The notes below the pieces were generated by a model. The model was not told the DNA's origin, searched no databases, and saw only the letters and a program-made list of their open reading frames with translations. Positions 56,658 to 64,000 of a DNA stretch of 64,000 nt are shown here, piece by piece; positions within the stretch are counted from its first letter, which is position 1, and the number at the start of each line of letters is the position of its first letter. This DNA comes from JACKAL01 sp964400355 (lineage in GTDB: Bacteria; Bdellovibrionota; Bdellovibrionia; Bdellovibrionales; JAGQZY01): NCBI GenBank assembly GCA_964400355.1, contig CAYNTO010000010.1, forward strand, positions 1 to 64,000, read 5' to 3'. Position numbers and translations under genes: made by a program.

Positions 56658-56683
56658 AGGGCTCCTTTTAGAGGGGCCCTTTT
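56658..56683 (+). terminator. Intrinsic terminator after the 56087 gene
   Basis: AGGGCTCC (56658-56665) pairs with GGGGCCCT (56673-56680), one G-T pair included, and TTTT follows on the plus strand. It overlaps the stop codon of the convergent protease gene. Confidence 0.7.
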
Positions 56684-58200
56684 GCATTGAACATGGTTGG
56701 ATTTATTTGCCAGTTGCCGGCACTGTCCTGCGCTTTGATACACAAAATGGTATCGCCCGTCGGCAGTTTGAGTGGCGGTCCTTTGTGTGCTGCATAGTCT
56801 TTTTGTTTCTCGCACTCTTTGGCATTTTTCACTTTTTTGTATCCAAAGCCAGCGGCACCCATGTCGGTCCGATCTTTGTAGTTTATCGCCAGTGTAGTAC
56901 CGTGAATCGTCACATCCACTTCCGGTGGTGTACGATCGATGGTGATCGTTTTCGCATAAGCTTTCCCCGGCCCATCCCACTTGATTGTACCATCGCTCTG
57001 CTGGATACCACCAATCAAACAGAGATGATATTTGCCTTCGGGATCTCTATTTTTTGAGTCGTACATTACACCGAGCGGTGATGGTGGGATTTCCGTGTAC
57101 TCGCCTGCCGTTGTGCAGTCGCCGTTACCGAGCGGAACGAGTCTGTACTTTGCATTGGTGTAGGGTGCCGGAAGTGGTGAGTAAATTTTTAATGTTTGCA
57201 TGTTCGCACCGCTCTGCTTAAACGCCGGAGCGGATTCCTTGGCCAAATCGCAGTCCGCAGGAGCCACTGTCCACTTGCACTGTTGAAAACAATTATTCAG
57301 TGGGCCGGTTTCAAAACCATAGGTTTTGTAAGGCACATAATTGTGTTTTGCATCTTTGTCGATCTCACAGGGCGAATTGGCGGGACAGCGCGGAGATCCC
57401 GGCCCGGGGTTGCTTGTGCCGGTATTGACAATCCCAACCACCTCGCCCTTGCTATTGAACATGGGTGAACCGGAAGATCCTTTTTGCGATGGACAATTGG
57501 TGGAGATAGCCTCGGGCCAATACCAATCGCCCTCGATGAGTCCCACTTTTTTTTCAAGCTGGCACTGGGCTTTGCGATGGAAAATAATAGTGTCTGGAGT
57601 TTTCTCAAACGGTCGCCCAACAGTTGTGATTTCCTGTGGAACCGACGAGTCGGCCATTTTGTAAGAAGGAATTTCTTTGGCCTCCAGTTCGGCGTAGGTC
57701 ATATTGATTTCGATCATCGCCACGTCCTTTTCCTTCATCGAAGCATAAAGAACTTTCGTGCTGGTGGCTTTAACTCGTTCTTCCTCTTTAGCTCCCGCAA
57801 AATCGCCAAATGTAAATTCCATTCCGGTGGCTGATTTGTCGCGAAGTATGCGATTGGGATCACCTAGTTTTTCCTTTTTCTTCGCTTGAGTGCTGCGCGT
57901 GACTCCATTGGCATCCAGGCTCTTCGTGCAATGACCATTGGTCATCACAATGGCTTTTTGCGTTTTATAATTCATGCAACCAGGAGGGCGAACAACAAAT
58001 GCTGTACAGCTATATCCATCGTTGTTCATGGTCGCCACACCACGATACTTTTTGCTCTCTTCGTCGCTCGCCTGCACGAGCGGCCACTGCTCCGTCGTTA
58101 CAGTGCTCTCCGGGGCGATCTCTTTGATTTCCTCTGCGATCCCATTTGTGCTCAATAACACAACACCCAATAACACACTGATCTTTCGGATTTTACGCAT
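56668..58200 (-). CDS. Secreted trypsin-like serine protease
   Basis: A 510-residue exported protease. Signal peptide (MRKIRKISVLLGVVLLSTNG-), then a chymotrypsin-fold domain with the catalytic triad in order: H90 in VMTNGHC, D159 in EKDVAMIEI and S243 in QKGSSGSPMF (GDSGGP variant), so it is probably active. Conserved cysteines are present (SCTAF, GCMNYK, NCPSQ). The ~240-residue C-terminal part has phrases typical of an immunoglobulin-like or P-domain fold (ITIDRTPPEVDVTIHGTTLA, ILCIKAQDSAGNWQINPT). ATG 58200 is chosen (AGAGGGG upstream) over the in-frame ATG at 58215. A good candidate substrate of the neighbouring T2SS. Confidence 0.87.
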   Translation of the reverse strand: MRKIRKISVLLGVVLLSTNGIAEEIKEIAPESTVTTEQWPLVQASDEESKKYRGVATMNNDGYSCTAFVVRPPGCMNYKTQKAIVMTNGHCTKSLDANGVTRSTQAKKKEKLGDPNRILRDKSATGMEFTFGDFAGAKEEERVKATSTKVLYASMKEKDVAMIEINMTYAELEAKEIPSYKMADSSVPQEITTVGRPFEKTPDTIIFHRKAQCQLEKKVGLIEGDWYWPEAISTNCPSQKGSSGSPMFNSKGEVVGIVNTGTSNPGPGSPRCPANSPCEIDKDAKHNYVPYKTYGFETGPLNNCFQQCKWTVAPADCDLAKESAPAFKQSGANMQTLKIYSPLPAPYTNAKYRLVPLGNGDCTTAGEYTEIPPSPLGVMYDSKNRDPEGKYHLCLIGGIQQSDGTIKWDGPGKAYAKTITIDRTPPEVDVTIHGTTLAINYKDRTDMGAAGFGYKKVKNAKECEKQKDYAAHKGPPLKLPTGDTILCIKAQDSAGNWQINPTMFNAKGPL

Positions 58201-58463
58201 AACACCCCTCTGCACATGATGTGTGCATCAAAATATCTATGGGATATCATTGCACATTTTTTCCCGTCTCGAGAATGAAAAATCCGCCGAAAAGTTTCCG
58301 AGGCTTTAGTCGGGTTTGCCTATTGACCGTGCTTTTGAAATTTGGGAAAAAGGATTCGCCTGTATATGTACTGCGGAGTTCAGCAGGCGTAAACCCTCCG
58401 GAAGCGTCTCGAGTGGGACGAAATAATCGGAGCTTAACAACACTATAAAAGTGGGGGTAAATC

Positions 58464-58895
58464 ATGTCCGTAAATAAAGTTATTATTATTGGTCGTTTGG
58501 GTGCAGATCCTGAGTTGAAAACTTTGGGTTCAGGTCAAGCTGTTGCCAACTTCAACATCGCTACCAGCGAAAACTGGGTGGATCGCGAAGGTCAAAAACA
58601 AGAGCGCACCGAGTGGCATCGCATTGTGGTATGGGGCAAGCTTGCCGAAATCTGCAGGCAGTACCTGGCTAAAGGTCGACAAGTTTTTGTCGAGGGCAAA
58701 TTGCAAACGCGCTCCTGGGAAGATCAACAAGGTCAAAAGCGTTACACCACGGAGATTGTGGCTAACAACATCCAGTTTATTGGTGGAGCGGGCGATCGCG
58801 CGAGCGCTGGCGGAGCAAATCCAAACAGCGGTGGCGGGGCCATGGATTTTTCTCCAGAGCCAAGCTTCGATTCCAGCGAAGAAATTCCGTTCTAA
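58464..58895 (+). CDS. ssb: Single-stranded DNA-binding protein
   Basis: A 143-residue OB-fold protein protecting ssDNA in replication and repair. It starts MSVNKVIIIGRLGADPELKT and has QAVANFNIATSENWVDREGQ, TEWHRIVVWGKLAEICRQYL and YTTEIVANNIQFIGG. A glycine-rich linker leads to the C-terminal acidic tip SSEEIPF that recruits partner proteins. GGGGG lies 7 nt before the ATG. The 263-bp region upstream (58201-58463) contains the promoters but no gene; a LexA box was looked for and not found. Confidence 0.97.
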   Translation: MSVNKVIIIGRLGADPELKTLGSGQAVANFNIATSENWVDREGQKQERTEWHRIVVWGKLAEICRQYLAKGRQVFVEGKLQTRSWEDQQGQKRYTTEIVANNIQFIGGAGDRASAGGANPNSGGGAMDFSPEPSFDSSEEIPF

Positions 58896-58921
58896 CCGTC
58901 CATAATATTATTTTTTAATAG

Positions 58922-58944
58922 CTTCTGGGCCTAAAGCCCAGAAG
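58922..58944 (+). terminator. Intrinsic terminator after ssb
   Basis: CTTCTGGGC (58922-58930) pairs with GCCCAGAAG (58936-58944), a 9-bp perfect stem with a 5-nt loop; TCTCAATAGCTTTT follows. The T-run is imperfect but the stem is strong. Confidence 0.6.
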
Positions 58945-59003
58945 TCTCAATAGCTTTTCTTGGCTATACTCGGCGCGGGCCTTACTATCAGTATAAGGCC
59001 ACT

Positions 59004-59894
59004 ATGCGACCACACACGATCTTATTTTTCATTTTAGCGTTCTTGTTCTGCGGCTCAACACATGCAGGTACAGTTGTTAAATCCAAGGGCAAAAAAGTGT
59101 ATATCATTTTCGACAAGAGCGAAGGTGGCACTTTCGCCAAAGACGACCTGTTCAATATTACCGACAAGAGCGGAAAAAAAATCGGCGTGGTCGAACTTAA
59201 AAAAGTAAAAGGCCTAAAGGCTATTGGCTTACTGAGAAAAGGCAAAGCGACAAAAGGCAACGGCACCTTATTCCGCTCGGTGAGCAAAAAAGCTAAAAAA
59301 ATGAAAACGCTCGGTGATGTTAAATCTGCGGAGCAGGATATGGAAGCCGAAGCGGATCTCAATTACGCGCCCGACACCACTCGCCTCGGCTTACAGTTTG
59401 GCTACGGTTCGGCGAAACAAGATGTGGTTCAAGCGGATGGAACATCTGCTCAATCCGGAAAGAGTATGTCGGCAAAAATGCTCGTCGACATGCCCCTGTT
59501 CGGAAATTTTAAATTGAATATGGGCTTTGGCGCCGAAATGTTCGAAGTTTCTGGCACAGGACAAAATGCGCAAACCGGTGTTCCCGAAACGCAAATCTCT
59601 ACCAAAATCAATTTTCTAAGTGTCGACGCCATGTTGAAGTGGGTTATGTTCCGCAGTGGTAGCTTTAGAGGTTATGTTTTAGGTGGCGGAGGAATTCTCC
59701 ACCCTCTTTCTAAAACTTCCGATTCTATTGATCCGGGCACTATTACCAGTTTGGCGGTGGGTGAATTTGGCGCGGGAATGGAATTTAAAGTTGCTGGTTG
59801 GTCTATTCCTCTCGATTTTATTTACTACTACTTTCCATCCGGGGATTCGGTGGAAACCTCTCTGATGTCTGTGCGGATAGGCTTTTACTTTTAA
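59004..59894 (+). CDS. Outer-membrane beta-barrel protein
   Basis: A 296-residue exported protein (signal MRPHTILFFILAFLFCGSTH-AG). An N-terminal lysine-rich domain of ~90 residues (VVKSKGKKVYIIFDKSEGG, KATKGNGTLFRSVSKKAKKM) precedes a barrel from ~128: TTRLGLQFGYGSAK, FKLNMGFGAEMFEVSG, FRGYVLGGGGILHPL, AVGEFGAGMEFKVAGWSIPL and the last strand SLMSVRIGFYF ending in Phe. The ATG is preceded by a hairpin GGCCTTA/TAAGGCC (58980-59001 region) overlapping TATAAG, a potential operator. It shares one base with the amidase start. Confidence 0.85.
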   Translation: MRPHTILFFILAFLFCGSTHAGTVVKSKGKKVYIIFDKSEGGTFAKDDLFNITDKSGKKIGVVELKKVKGLKAIGLLRKGKATKGNGTLFRSVSKKAKKMKTLGDVKSAEQDMEAEADLNYAPDTTRLGLQFGYGSAKQDVVQADGTSAQSGKSMSAKMLVDMPLFGNFKLNMGFGAEMFEVSGTGQNAQTGVPETQISTKINFLSVDAMLKWVMFRSGSFRGYVLGGGGILHPLSKTSDSIDPGTITSLAVGEFGAGMEFKVAGWSIPLDFIYYYFPSGDSVETSLMSVRIGFYF

Positions 59895-60643
59895 TGCGTA
59901 AATTTCTCGTTGCCCTTTTGTTGGCAGCACCCTCAGTGGCGGTAGCTCGGCCCTTACAAGTGGCTATTGACGCTGGCCATGGTGGTTCTGATCACGGAGC
60001 AGTTTACAAAAAAGTGTACGAATCCACAGTTACCATGGGCATAGCCCGCCAACTTCAATCGATTCTTCAGCAAGATCCGCAGTTCTCTTCGTTTCTTGTT
60101 CGCAGCGAAGACAAAAGCATGGAACTCCACGACCGCGTGCGCGTGGCGCGACAAAAAGACTCGGATCTGTTTATAAGTATCCACGCCAACTCGTCACCAG
60201 ATCCCGGTTCGCATGGAATGGAAATCTATTTTCGCAATGAACTCGAACCGGATCAGGAAAGTTTGCGTCTCGCGAACCAGGAAAACCAACTTAAGCTCGC
60301 TCACAAGGGCTCGCAAAAAATGGGTGACATCCAAAGTATCACGCAGGATCTCAATCGTTCAACCAACACCTTGCGCAGCTACGAGCTGAGCTGGCACGTG
60401 GTGGATCAATGGAAGGTGCCATTTTCCTCGAAGCGCAAACAACCTATTAAGCAAGGTCCGTTTCATGTGATTCATCAGGGCATTCCCTCTGTACTGGTGG
60501 AAGTTGGTTTTATTACAAATGAAAAAGAAGCTTTGCGTTTAACCTCAGTCGACTACCAAAAACAAACCGCGACTGCTATCTACAAGGGCCTGAAAGACTA
60601 CAAAGAAACGCTGGACAAGGGACAAACCAAAGCTCTAAAGTGA
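59894..60643 (+). CDS. N-acetylmuramoyl-L-alanine amidase (Amidase_3)
   Basis: Zinc enzyme cleaving the stem peptide from peptidoglycan, 249 residues, exported (signal MRKFLVALLLAAPSVAVA). Metal and catalytic motifs: IDAGHGGSDHGAV (first His), VYESTVTMGIARQL (Glu ligand), ISIHANSSP (second His) and VLVEVGFITNEKEAL (catalytic Glu). It lacks an AMIN or SPOR domain. It starts at ATG 59894, overlapping the previous stop as TAATG; the frame extends upstream to 59798 but inside the barrel gene. For a predator this could modify host or own wall; the sequence does not decide. Confidence 0.93.
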   Translation: MRKFLVALLLAAPSVAVARPLQVAIDAGHGGSDHGAVYKKVYESTVTMGIARQLQSILQQDPQFSSFLVRSEDKSMELHDRVRVARQKDSDLFISIHANSSPDPGSHGMEIYFRNELEPDQESLRLANQENQLKLAHKGSQKMGDIQSITQDLNRSTNTLRSYELSWHVVDQWKVPFSSKRKQPIKQGPFHVIHQGIPSVLVEVGFITNEKEALRLTSVDYQKQTATAIYKGLKDYKETLDKGQTKALK

Positions 60644-60646
60644 GCT

Positions 60647-61378
60647 ATGCGTTTAGACAATAGAAAAAATACCGATCTCCGCCCCGTCACGATCGAAGTG
60701 GGCGTCAATAGATATGCAGAAGGAAGCGCGCTGGTAAAATATGGCAACACCCATGTGTTGTGCACCGCCAGCGTCGAACTCAATGTTCCCAAGTGGTTGC
60801 AAGGTTCCGGTAAAGGCTGGGTGAGCGCCGACTACGGTATGCTTCCGCGCTCCACGCACGAGCGCATGAATCGCGAAAAAACCGCAAGCAGTGGCCGCAC
60901 TATGGAAATCGCCCGTCTGATCTCGCGCAGTCTGCGCAGCTCTGTAGATCTTTATAAAATTGCCGACAAGCAAATCTCTGTGGACTGCGACGTTCTTCAG
61001 GCCGATGGCGGCACTCGCACAGCCGCTATCACCGGCGCTTTTGTGGCACTGGCTCAATCGCTGCATTACCTGCACAAAAAAAATGAAATCAAAGAGATGC
61101 CCATAAAACATTTGGTGAGCGCCGTAAGCGTTGGCATTGTGAATGGTGCACCCATGATCGATCTCGCCTACAGCGAAGACTCTTCCGCGGAAACTGATGC
61201 CAACTTTGTTTTAACTTCCGACAATCATTTTGTGGAAATTCAGGGAACGGCCGAGGAAAAACCATTTTCCAACGAACAATTGCAAATGATGGTGGAGTTG
61301 GCGCGCCAAGGTTGTGGCAATTTGTTTACTATTCAAAAAAATGCGATGAAATCTTTTGGCTTTGAAGGAAAATTCTAA
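60647..61378 (+). CDS. rph: Ribonuclease PH
   Basis: Phosphorolytic 3'-5' exoribonuclease trimming tRNA 3' ends, 243 residues, hexameric. Family sequence throughout: MRLDNRKNTDLRPVTIEVG, GSALVKYGNTHVLCTASVE, VSADYGMLPRSTHER, RTMEIARLISRSLRSSVD, QISVDCDVLQADGGTRTAAI, HLVSAVSVGIVNGAPMIDLA and VEIQGTAEEKPFSNEQL. It lies 3 bp after the amidase and directly before rdgB. Confidence 0.97.
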   Translation: MRLDNRKNTDLRPVTIEVGVNRYAEGSALVKYGNTHVLCTASVELNVPKWLQGSGKGWVSADYGMLPRSTHERMNREKTASSGRTMEIARLISRSLRSSVDLYKIADKQISVDCDVLQADGGTRTAAITGAFVALAQSLHYLHKKNEIKEMPIKHLVSAVSVGIVNGAPMIDLAYSEDSSAETDANFVLTSDNHFVEIQGTAEEKPFSNEQLQMMVELARQGCGNLFTIQKNAMKSFGFEGKF

Positions 61379-61978
61379 ATGAAACTGTGGATTGCAACTC
61401 ACAACAAAGGTAAAGCGGAAGAATTCAAACGCCTCTTCGAAGGTATGCCCGTGGAGTTGCACATCGCCGGAGAAATTCGCTCTTTCTCCCCTCCACCTGA
61501 AACCGGCGACACGTTGCTTGCCAATGCGCAGATCAAAGCGCGCTCCCTCAAGAGCGTTGTTGATGATGCCGACTGGGTGCTTGCCGATGACTCTGGATTG
61601 TTCGTGGAGGGTCTTGGAGGACTTCCCGGTGTTCACTCGGCCCGCTACGCTGGAGCACACGCGAGCCCCGCAGAGAACAATGCCAAGCTTTTAAAAATGG
61701 TTCACATACGCACGCCGGGAAACAGAAACGCACAGTTTGAATGCACACTGGTTCTCATCGGACCCGATCGCAAAGAATCGGTGTTTACTGGAATTGCTAA
61801 AGGAACTCTTGCCACAAAAGAAATGGGCAAAGGTGGTTTTGGATACGATCCGGTTTTTATTCCCGAGGGCAAAACACAAACTTTTGCCGAATTGCCCTTT
61901 GCCGAAAAGAACATCCTCTCTCACCGCTATCAAGCTTCGCAAAAACTCAAAGAGCATCTTAAAACTGTGCTTCTTTGA
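61379..61978 (+). CDS. rdgB: XTP/dITP diphosphatase (RdgB/HAM1)
   Basis: Removes non-canonical purine nucleoside triphosphates (XTP, dITP) to the monophosphate, 199 residues. Motifs: LWIATHNKGKAEEFKRLFEG at the N-terminus, ETGDTLLANAQIKARSL, VLADDSGLFVEGLGGLPGVH, SARYAG, GKGGFGYDPVFIPEGKTQTF and SHRYQASQKLKEH. The start codon immediately follows the rph stop. rph-rdgB is a common pairing. The terminator at 61999 ends the unit. Confidence 0.96.
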   Translation: MKLWIATHNKGKAEEFKRLFEGMPVELHIAGEIRSFSPPPETGDTLLANAQIKARSLKSVVDDADWVLADDSGLFVEGLGGLPGVHSARYAGAHASPAENNAKLLKMVHIRTPGNRNAQFECTLVLIGPDRKESVFTGIAKGTLATKEMGKGGFGYDPVFIPEGKTQTFAELPFAEKNILSHRYQASQKLKEHLKTVLL

Positions 61979-61998
61979 TATAAATCAAAATATAAAAG

Positions 61999-62016
61999 AG
62001 GTGCCAGGCACCTTTT
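61999..62016 (+). terminator. Palindromic terminator AGGTGCC-A-GGCACCT after rdgB
   Basis: AGGTGCC (61999-62005) pairs with GGCACCT (62007-62013), followed by TTT. The core differs by a single central base from the terminator at 12854-12874. Confidence 0.75.
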
Positions 62017-62160
62017 GGTTTTGCGCTATGTTTTGCGTATAAGGTTCCCCGTCACTTTTTGTCTAGTAGAGCGATAGTTCTCAACCTGAGATTGGAGGAA
62101 TTTTTACTCGCTGTAAAGTTTACTCTGCCGATAACTCGTCGCCTTTGATAAACCATTGCA

Positions 62161-63111
62161 ATGAAATTATCGCTCTCTTCCATACTGATTGCGCTCACTA
62201 GCTTCACGCCCGCGGCACAAGCCGCACTCTCCTGCCACGATATATTTTCGGTGTCGGGGACGCATGCCAATGTTCAGGCGCAAGCGGTCATCGACCAGAA
62301 CATTCTCACCTACACAGAAAAACTGCGCGTTCTTCAAGATCAATGGTACCAGTGGGTGCGCGTACAGATGGATGGAGTTCAAAAGTCTATTTTGAGTGGC
62401 ACATCGAAATACAATGAGGCTCAGGCGAGCCGCAATCGACACGGACAAGTATCCTCTCCAGCTCCTGTGATCACATACCGTTTTCAAAAAGAATTCAAAT
62501 CCTTGGTGGTGCGGTGGCAAACTCAAAAATCGACCTCCATTCGCGACCAGATTTTCGAACTCGTAGAACGTGAAGCCTATTTTAAATGGCTCAAGCAATC
62601 GTATCCCAACGCGAACTTCGCGCAAGAACTGTATGTTCTCATACGCAAATCCTATTTTATTCCATGGGATCTCATTCTCTATCAAGTGCGCGCAAAGTAC
62701 GATCCCGGAATTTCGGGCGATATGAACATTTATATCAACAAGACGTTGTTGCCGATCCTCAAAAAGATCGATCGCATCGAGCGGCTCATCTACAAATTAG
62801 AATCGGAAAACCCGTTCGCAGACGGCGCATGGCTCTATGCCAGCTCCACAGATGTGCTCATCACGAAGCGCCAGGAGCTCATTCGCAGTATCTATGCAGT
62901 GGGCGCCCATCAGCTGAGCCACAAAGATTACGAAACCAAGGCCAACAGTTCGGGTAGCCCACTCTCGTACGAAAAAACCCTGCTCCACCTCTACTTCGAA
63001 AAATCCGAAGCGGAACGTCTCTCTTGGACCCTCGACTCGATCAATGAACTCATCGATCTCCGCATGGCTCTCCGCGATCTTGGAAACCTCCGCCACTACC
63101 TCGAAAACTAA
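62161..63111 (+). CDS. Exported protein of unknown function
   Basis: A 316-residue, mostly helical exported protein with signal peptide MKLSLSSILIALTSFTPAAQA and one cysteine after it (LSCHDIF). Later segments (VVRWQTQKSTSIRDQIFELV, SYFIPWDLILYQVRAKYDPG, ILKKIDRIERLIYKLESENP, LSWTLDSINELIDLRMALRD) suggest long helices. No family is recognised. No Shine-Dalgarno sequence precedes the ATG. It converges with the next gene, 5 bp apart. Confidence 0.72.
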   Translation: MKLSLSSILIALTSFTPAAQAALSCHDIFSVSGTHANVQAQAVIDQNILTYTEKLRVLQDQWYQWVRVQMDGVQKSILSGTSKYNEAQASRNRHGQVSSPAPVITYRFQKEFKSLVVRWQTQKSTSIRDQIFELVEREAYFKWLKQSYPNANFAQELYVLIRKSYFIPWDLILYQVRAKYDPGISGDMNIYINKTLLPILKKIDRIERLIYKLESENPFADGAWLYASSTDVLITKRQELIRSIYAVGAHQLSHKDYETKANSSGSPLSYEKTLLHLYFEKSEAERLSWTLDSINELIDLRMALRDLGNLRHYLEN

Positions 63112-63113
63112 AA

Positions 63114-63129
63114 GCTCTAAAAGAAGAGC
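63114..63129 (-). terminator. Weak hairpin at the convergent gene ends
   Basis: GCTCT (63114-63118) and AGAGC (63125-63129) form a 5-bp stem, followed on the minus strand by TTTT. It overlaps the stop codon of the 63117 gene. Confidence 0.35.
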
Positions 63130-63719
63130 AGGCTCGTCTTGAGGTGGTAGAACTGATTGGCTTGGATGGTTTTATCGCCGTCTGGGGTGTAGTTTGAGAG
63201 TTGGTTCACTGAGATGCCAATTTTCTTTTCTATTTTTTGACCATTGTTTGTGATCGAGCTCATCTCTTGAGCGGACAAGATCTTGTCTAGCGGGATGCTC
63301 ACCGTGAGTTCGCTCGAGGGTTGGTCGGCTTTTAGAGCGATGCCACCGTATTCGACGTAGGTACTCTGGTTGTAGACTGTGATTGCGAACTGGAGAGGCT
63401 CTACCAATATATTTTGCATATAACTGTACGAGTAGTTTTCAAAGAGGCCTGCTTTCACGAAGTCGATAACGCCGGCTTGAGATTTTTGGCAGAAATTTTT
63501 TTGGAACGTCAACGTCATCTCCACATTTCCATCGACAATGGCCAGTGCCGCAAACTGAGCTTGTAGAATGCCGTGATCGTAGGCTTTAAGATCGGCCTCT
63601 TCGATACACTGGATTTTCGTCTTAGTATTTAGTGGTGTGGATTTTGGACTGCCCACAACCTCGACCGCTAGTGCTGTGACGCTCGTAATAAAAACAAAAA
63701 AGCTAATGATTAAACGCAT
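63117..63719 (-). CDS. Exported protein of unknown function
   Basis: A 200-residue exported protein with signal peptide MRLIISFFVFITSVTALA. The mature part has two cysteines (IQCIEEAD, KNFCQKSQ) and beta-rich phrases (VEMTLTFQKNF, EPLQFAITVYNQSTYVEYGG, SSELTVSIPLDKIL). No family is recognised. The start ATG 63719 has GGGGG a few nt upstream; the frame is open to 63803 without support. Confidence 0.7.
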   Translation of the reverse strand: MRLIISFFVFITSVTALAVEVVGSPKSTPLNTKTKIQCIEEADLKAYDHGILQAQFAALAIVDGNVEMTLTFQKNFCQKSQAGVIDFVKAGLFENYSYSYMQNILVEPLQFAITVYNQSTYVEYGGIALKADQPSSELTVSIPLDKILSAQEMSSITNNGQKIEKKIGISVNQLSNYTPDGDKTIQANQFYHLKTSLLFF

Positions 63720-63859
63720 ATTTCCCCCTGGAAAAGTGTCTCTACACATGGCGCTACCAAGCAATAGGAATCGAAGCAATGTAAAATGGACAATATGCCT
63801 CAATTTGCTGCCCCTGCTCGCCTTAAAACGTTAAAAGGTGAGCAAGTATAGGGGTACTT

Positions 63860-64000
63860 ATGGGGATATTTGGGGTTTTGCTTACAATTTTTGTATCGGC
63901 CAATACGGCCAATCTTGCCATCTACGATCCGCAGATGGATTCCACACATTTTGCCCAATTGCAAAAGTTGATCGACAGCAAGAGCTTTGAAAATCCCGAA
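63860..64000 (+). CDS. Exported protein, N-terminal part, cut by the window edge
   Basis: From ATG 63860, with AGGGG 5 nt upstream, the frame stays open for 47 codons to the end of the window. It starts MGIFGVLLTIFVSANTANLA, a signal-peptide-like segment, then IYDPQMDSTHFAQLQKLIDS. Too short to identify. Confidence 0.6.
   Translation, partial: MGIFGVLLTIFVSANTANLAIYDPQMDSTHFAQLQKLIDSKSFENPE

Noticed and set aside
58355..58385. CTGTATATGTACTG upstream of ssb as a LexA box
   Set aside because: The second half-site (ACAG at the right spacing) is missing.
1..64000. CRISPR arrays, tRNA and rRNA genes, insertion sequences, phage genes
   Set aside because: Looked for repeats with regular spacers, cloverleaf sequences and transposase or phage motifs; none was found.

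Overview
The window looks like a chromosomal segment of a Bdellovibrio-type bacterium (Bdellovibrionota). This rests on the gene set and style, not on a marker gene. It combines a complete mevalonate pathway with a type 2 IPP isomerase, an alternative complex III (Act), resB/ccsA cytochrome c maturation, a full type II secretion system, a type IV pilin, MotA/MotB-like proteins and many signal-peptide or lipoprotein genes of unknown role. I see no prophage, insertion sequence, CRISPR array, tRNA or rRNA.

Layout. 1-349: a secreted protein running off the left edge. 560-6273 (minus strand): rpmI-rplT, then a tightly coupled mevalonate operon fni-mvaA-pmk-mvaD-mvk. 6581-9443: a type IV pilin gene and a divergent OmpR-type two-component pair, lying between rpmI and infC, which are usually adjacent. 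9513-12213: thrS-infC, with infC probably starting at the rare codon ATT. 12477-12755: a small secreted protein with two repeats. 12873-20298: actABCDEF. 20299-21550: about 1.25 kb without a convincing gene, holding a long inverted repeat, a G+T-rich stretch and a possible small RNA. 21551-24849: resB-ccsA and a small acidic protein. 24921-35705: mostly cell-envelope proteins (choice-of-anchor D repeats, NHL/PKD lipoprotein, unknown lipoprotein), plus an N-formylglutamate amidohydrolase homologue, a cobalamin adenosyltransferase and a GNAT-like protein.

35787-40466 (minus strand) is the most unusual part. Five overlapping genes encode a PEGA/TPR lipoprotein, a MotA homologue, a MotB homologue with a long C-terminal tail, a membrane protein that appears to join a FliF RBM3-like periplasmic domain to a FliG-like cytoplasmic region, and an outer-membrane barrel. 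No other flagellar gene is near. This reads as a stand-alone rotor/stator machine spanning the envelope.

41499-55961 encodes the type II secretion system: gspC leftward, gspD and gspE rightward, a small leftward PDZ-like gene, then gspF-G-H-I-J-K-L-M-N. Two secreted proteins follow, one a trypsin-like protease that is a plausible substrate. 58464-61978 carries ssb, then an outer-membrane barrel gene, a cell-wall amidase, rph and rdgB in one tight cluster. The right edge has three secreted proteins of unknown function, the last truncated by the window.

Three intergenic regions (20530, 27800 and 41414) hold very long inverted repeats with perfect arms of 31, 33 and 39 bp. Their sequences are unrelated to each other and they are not explained by ordinary terminators.
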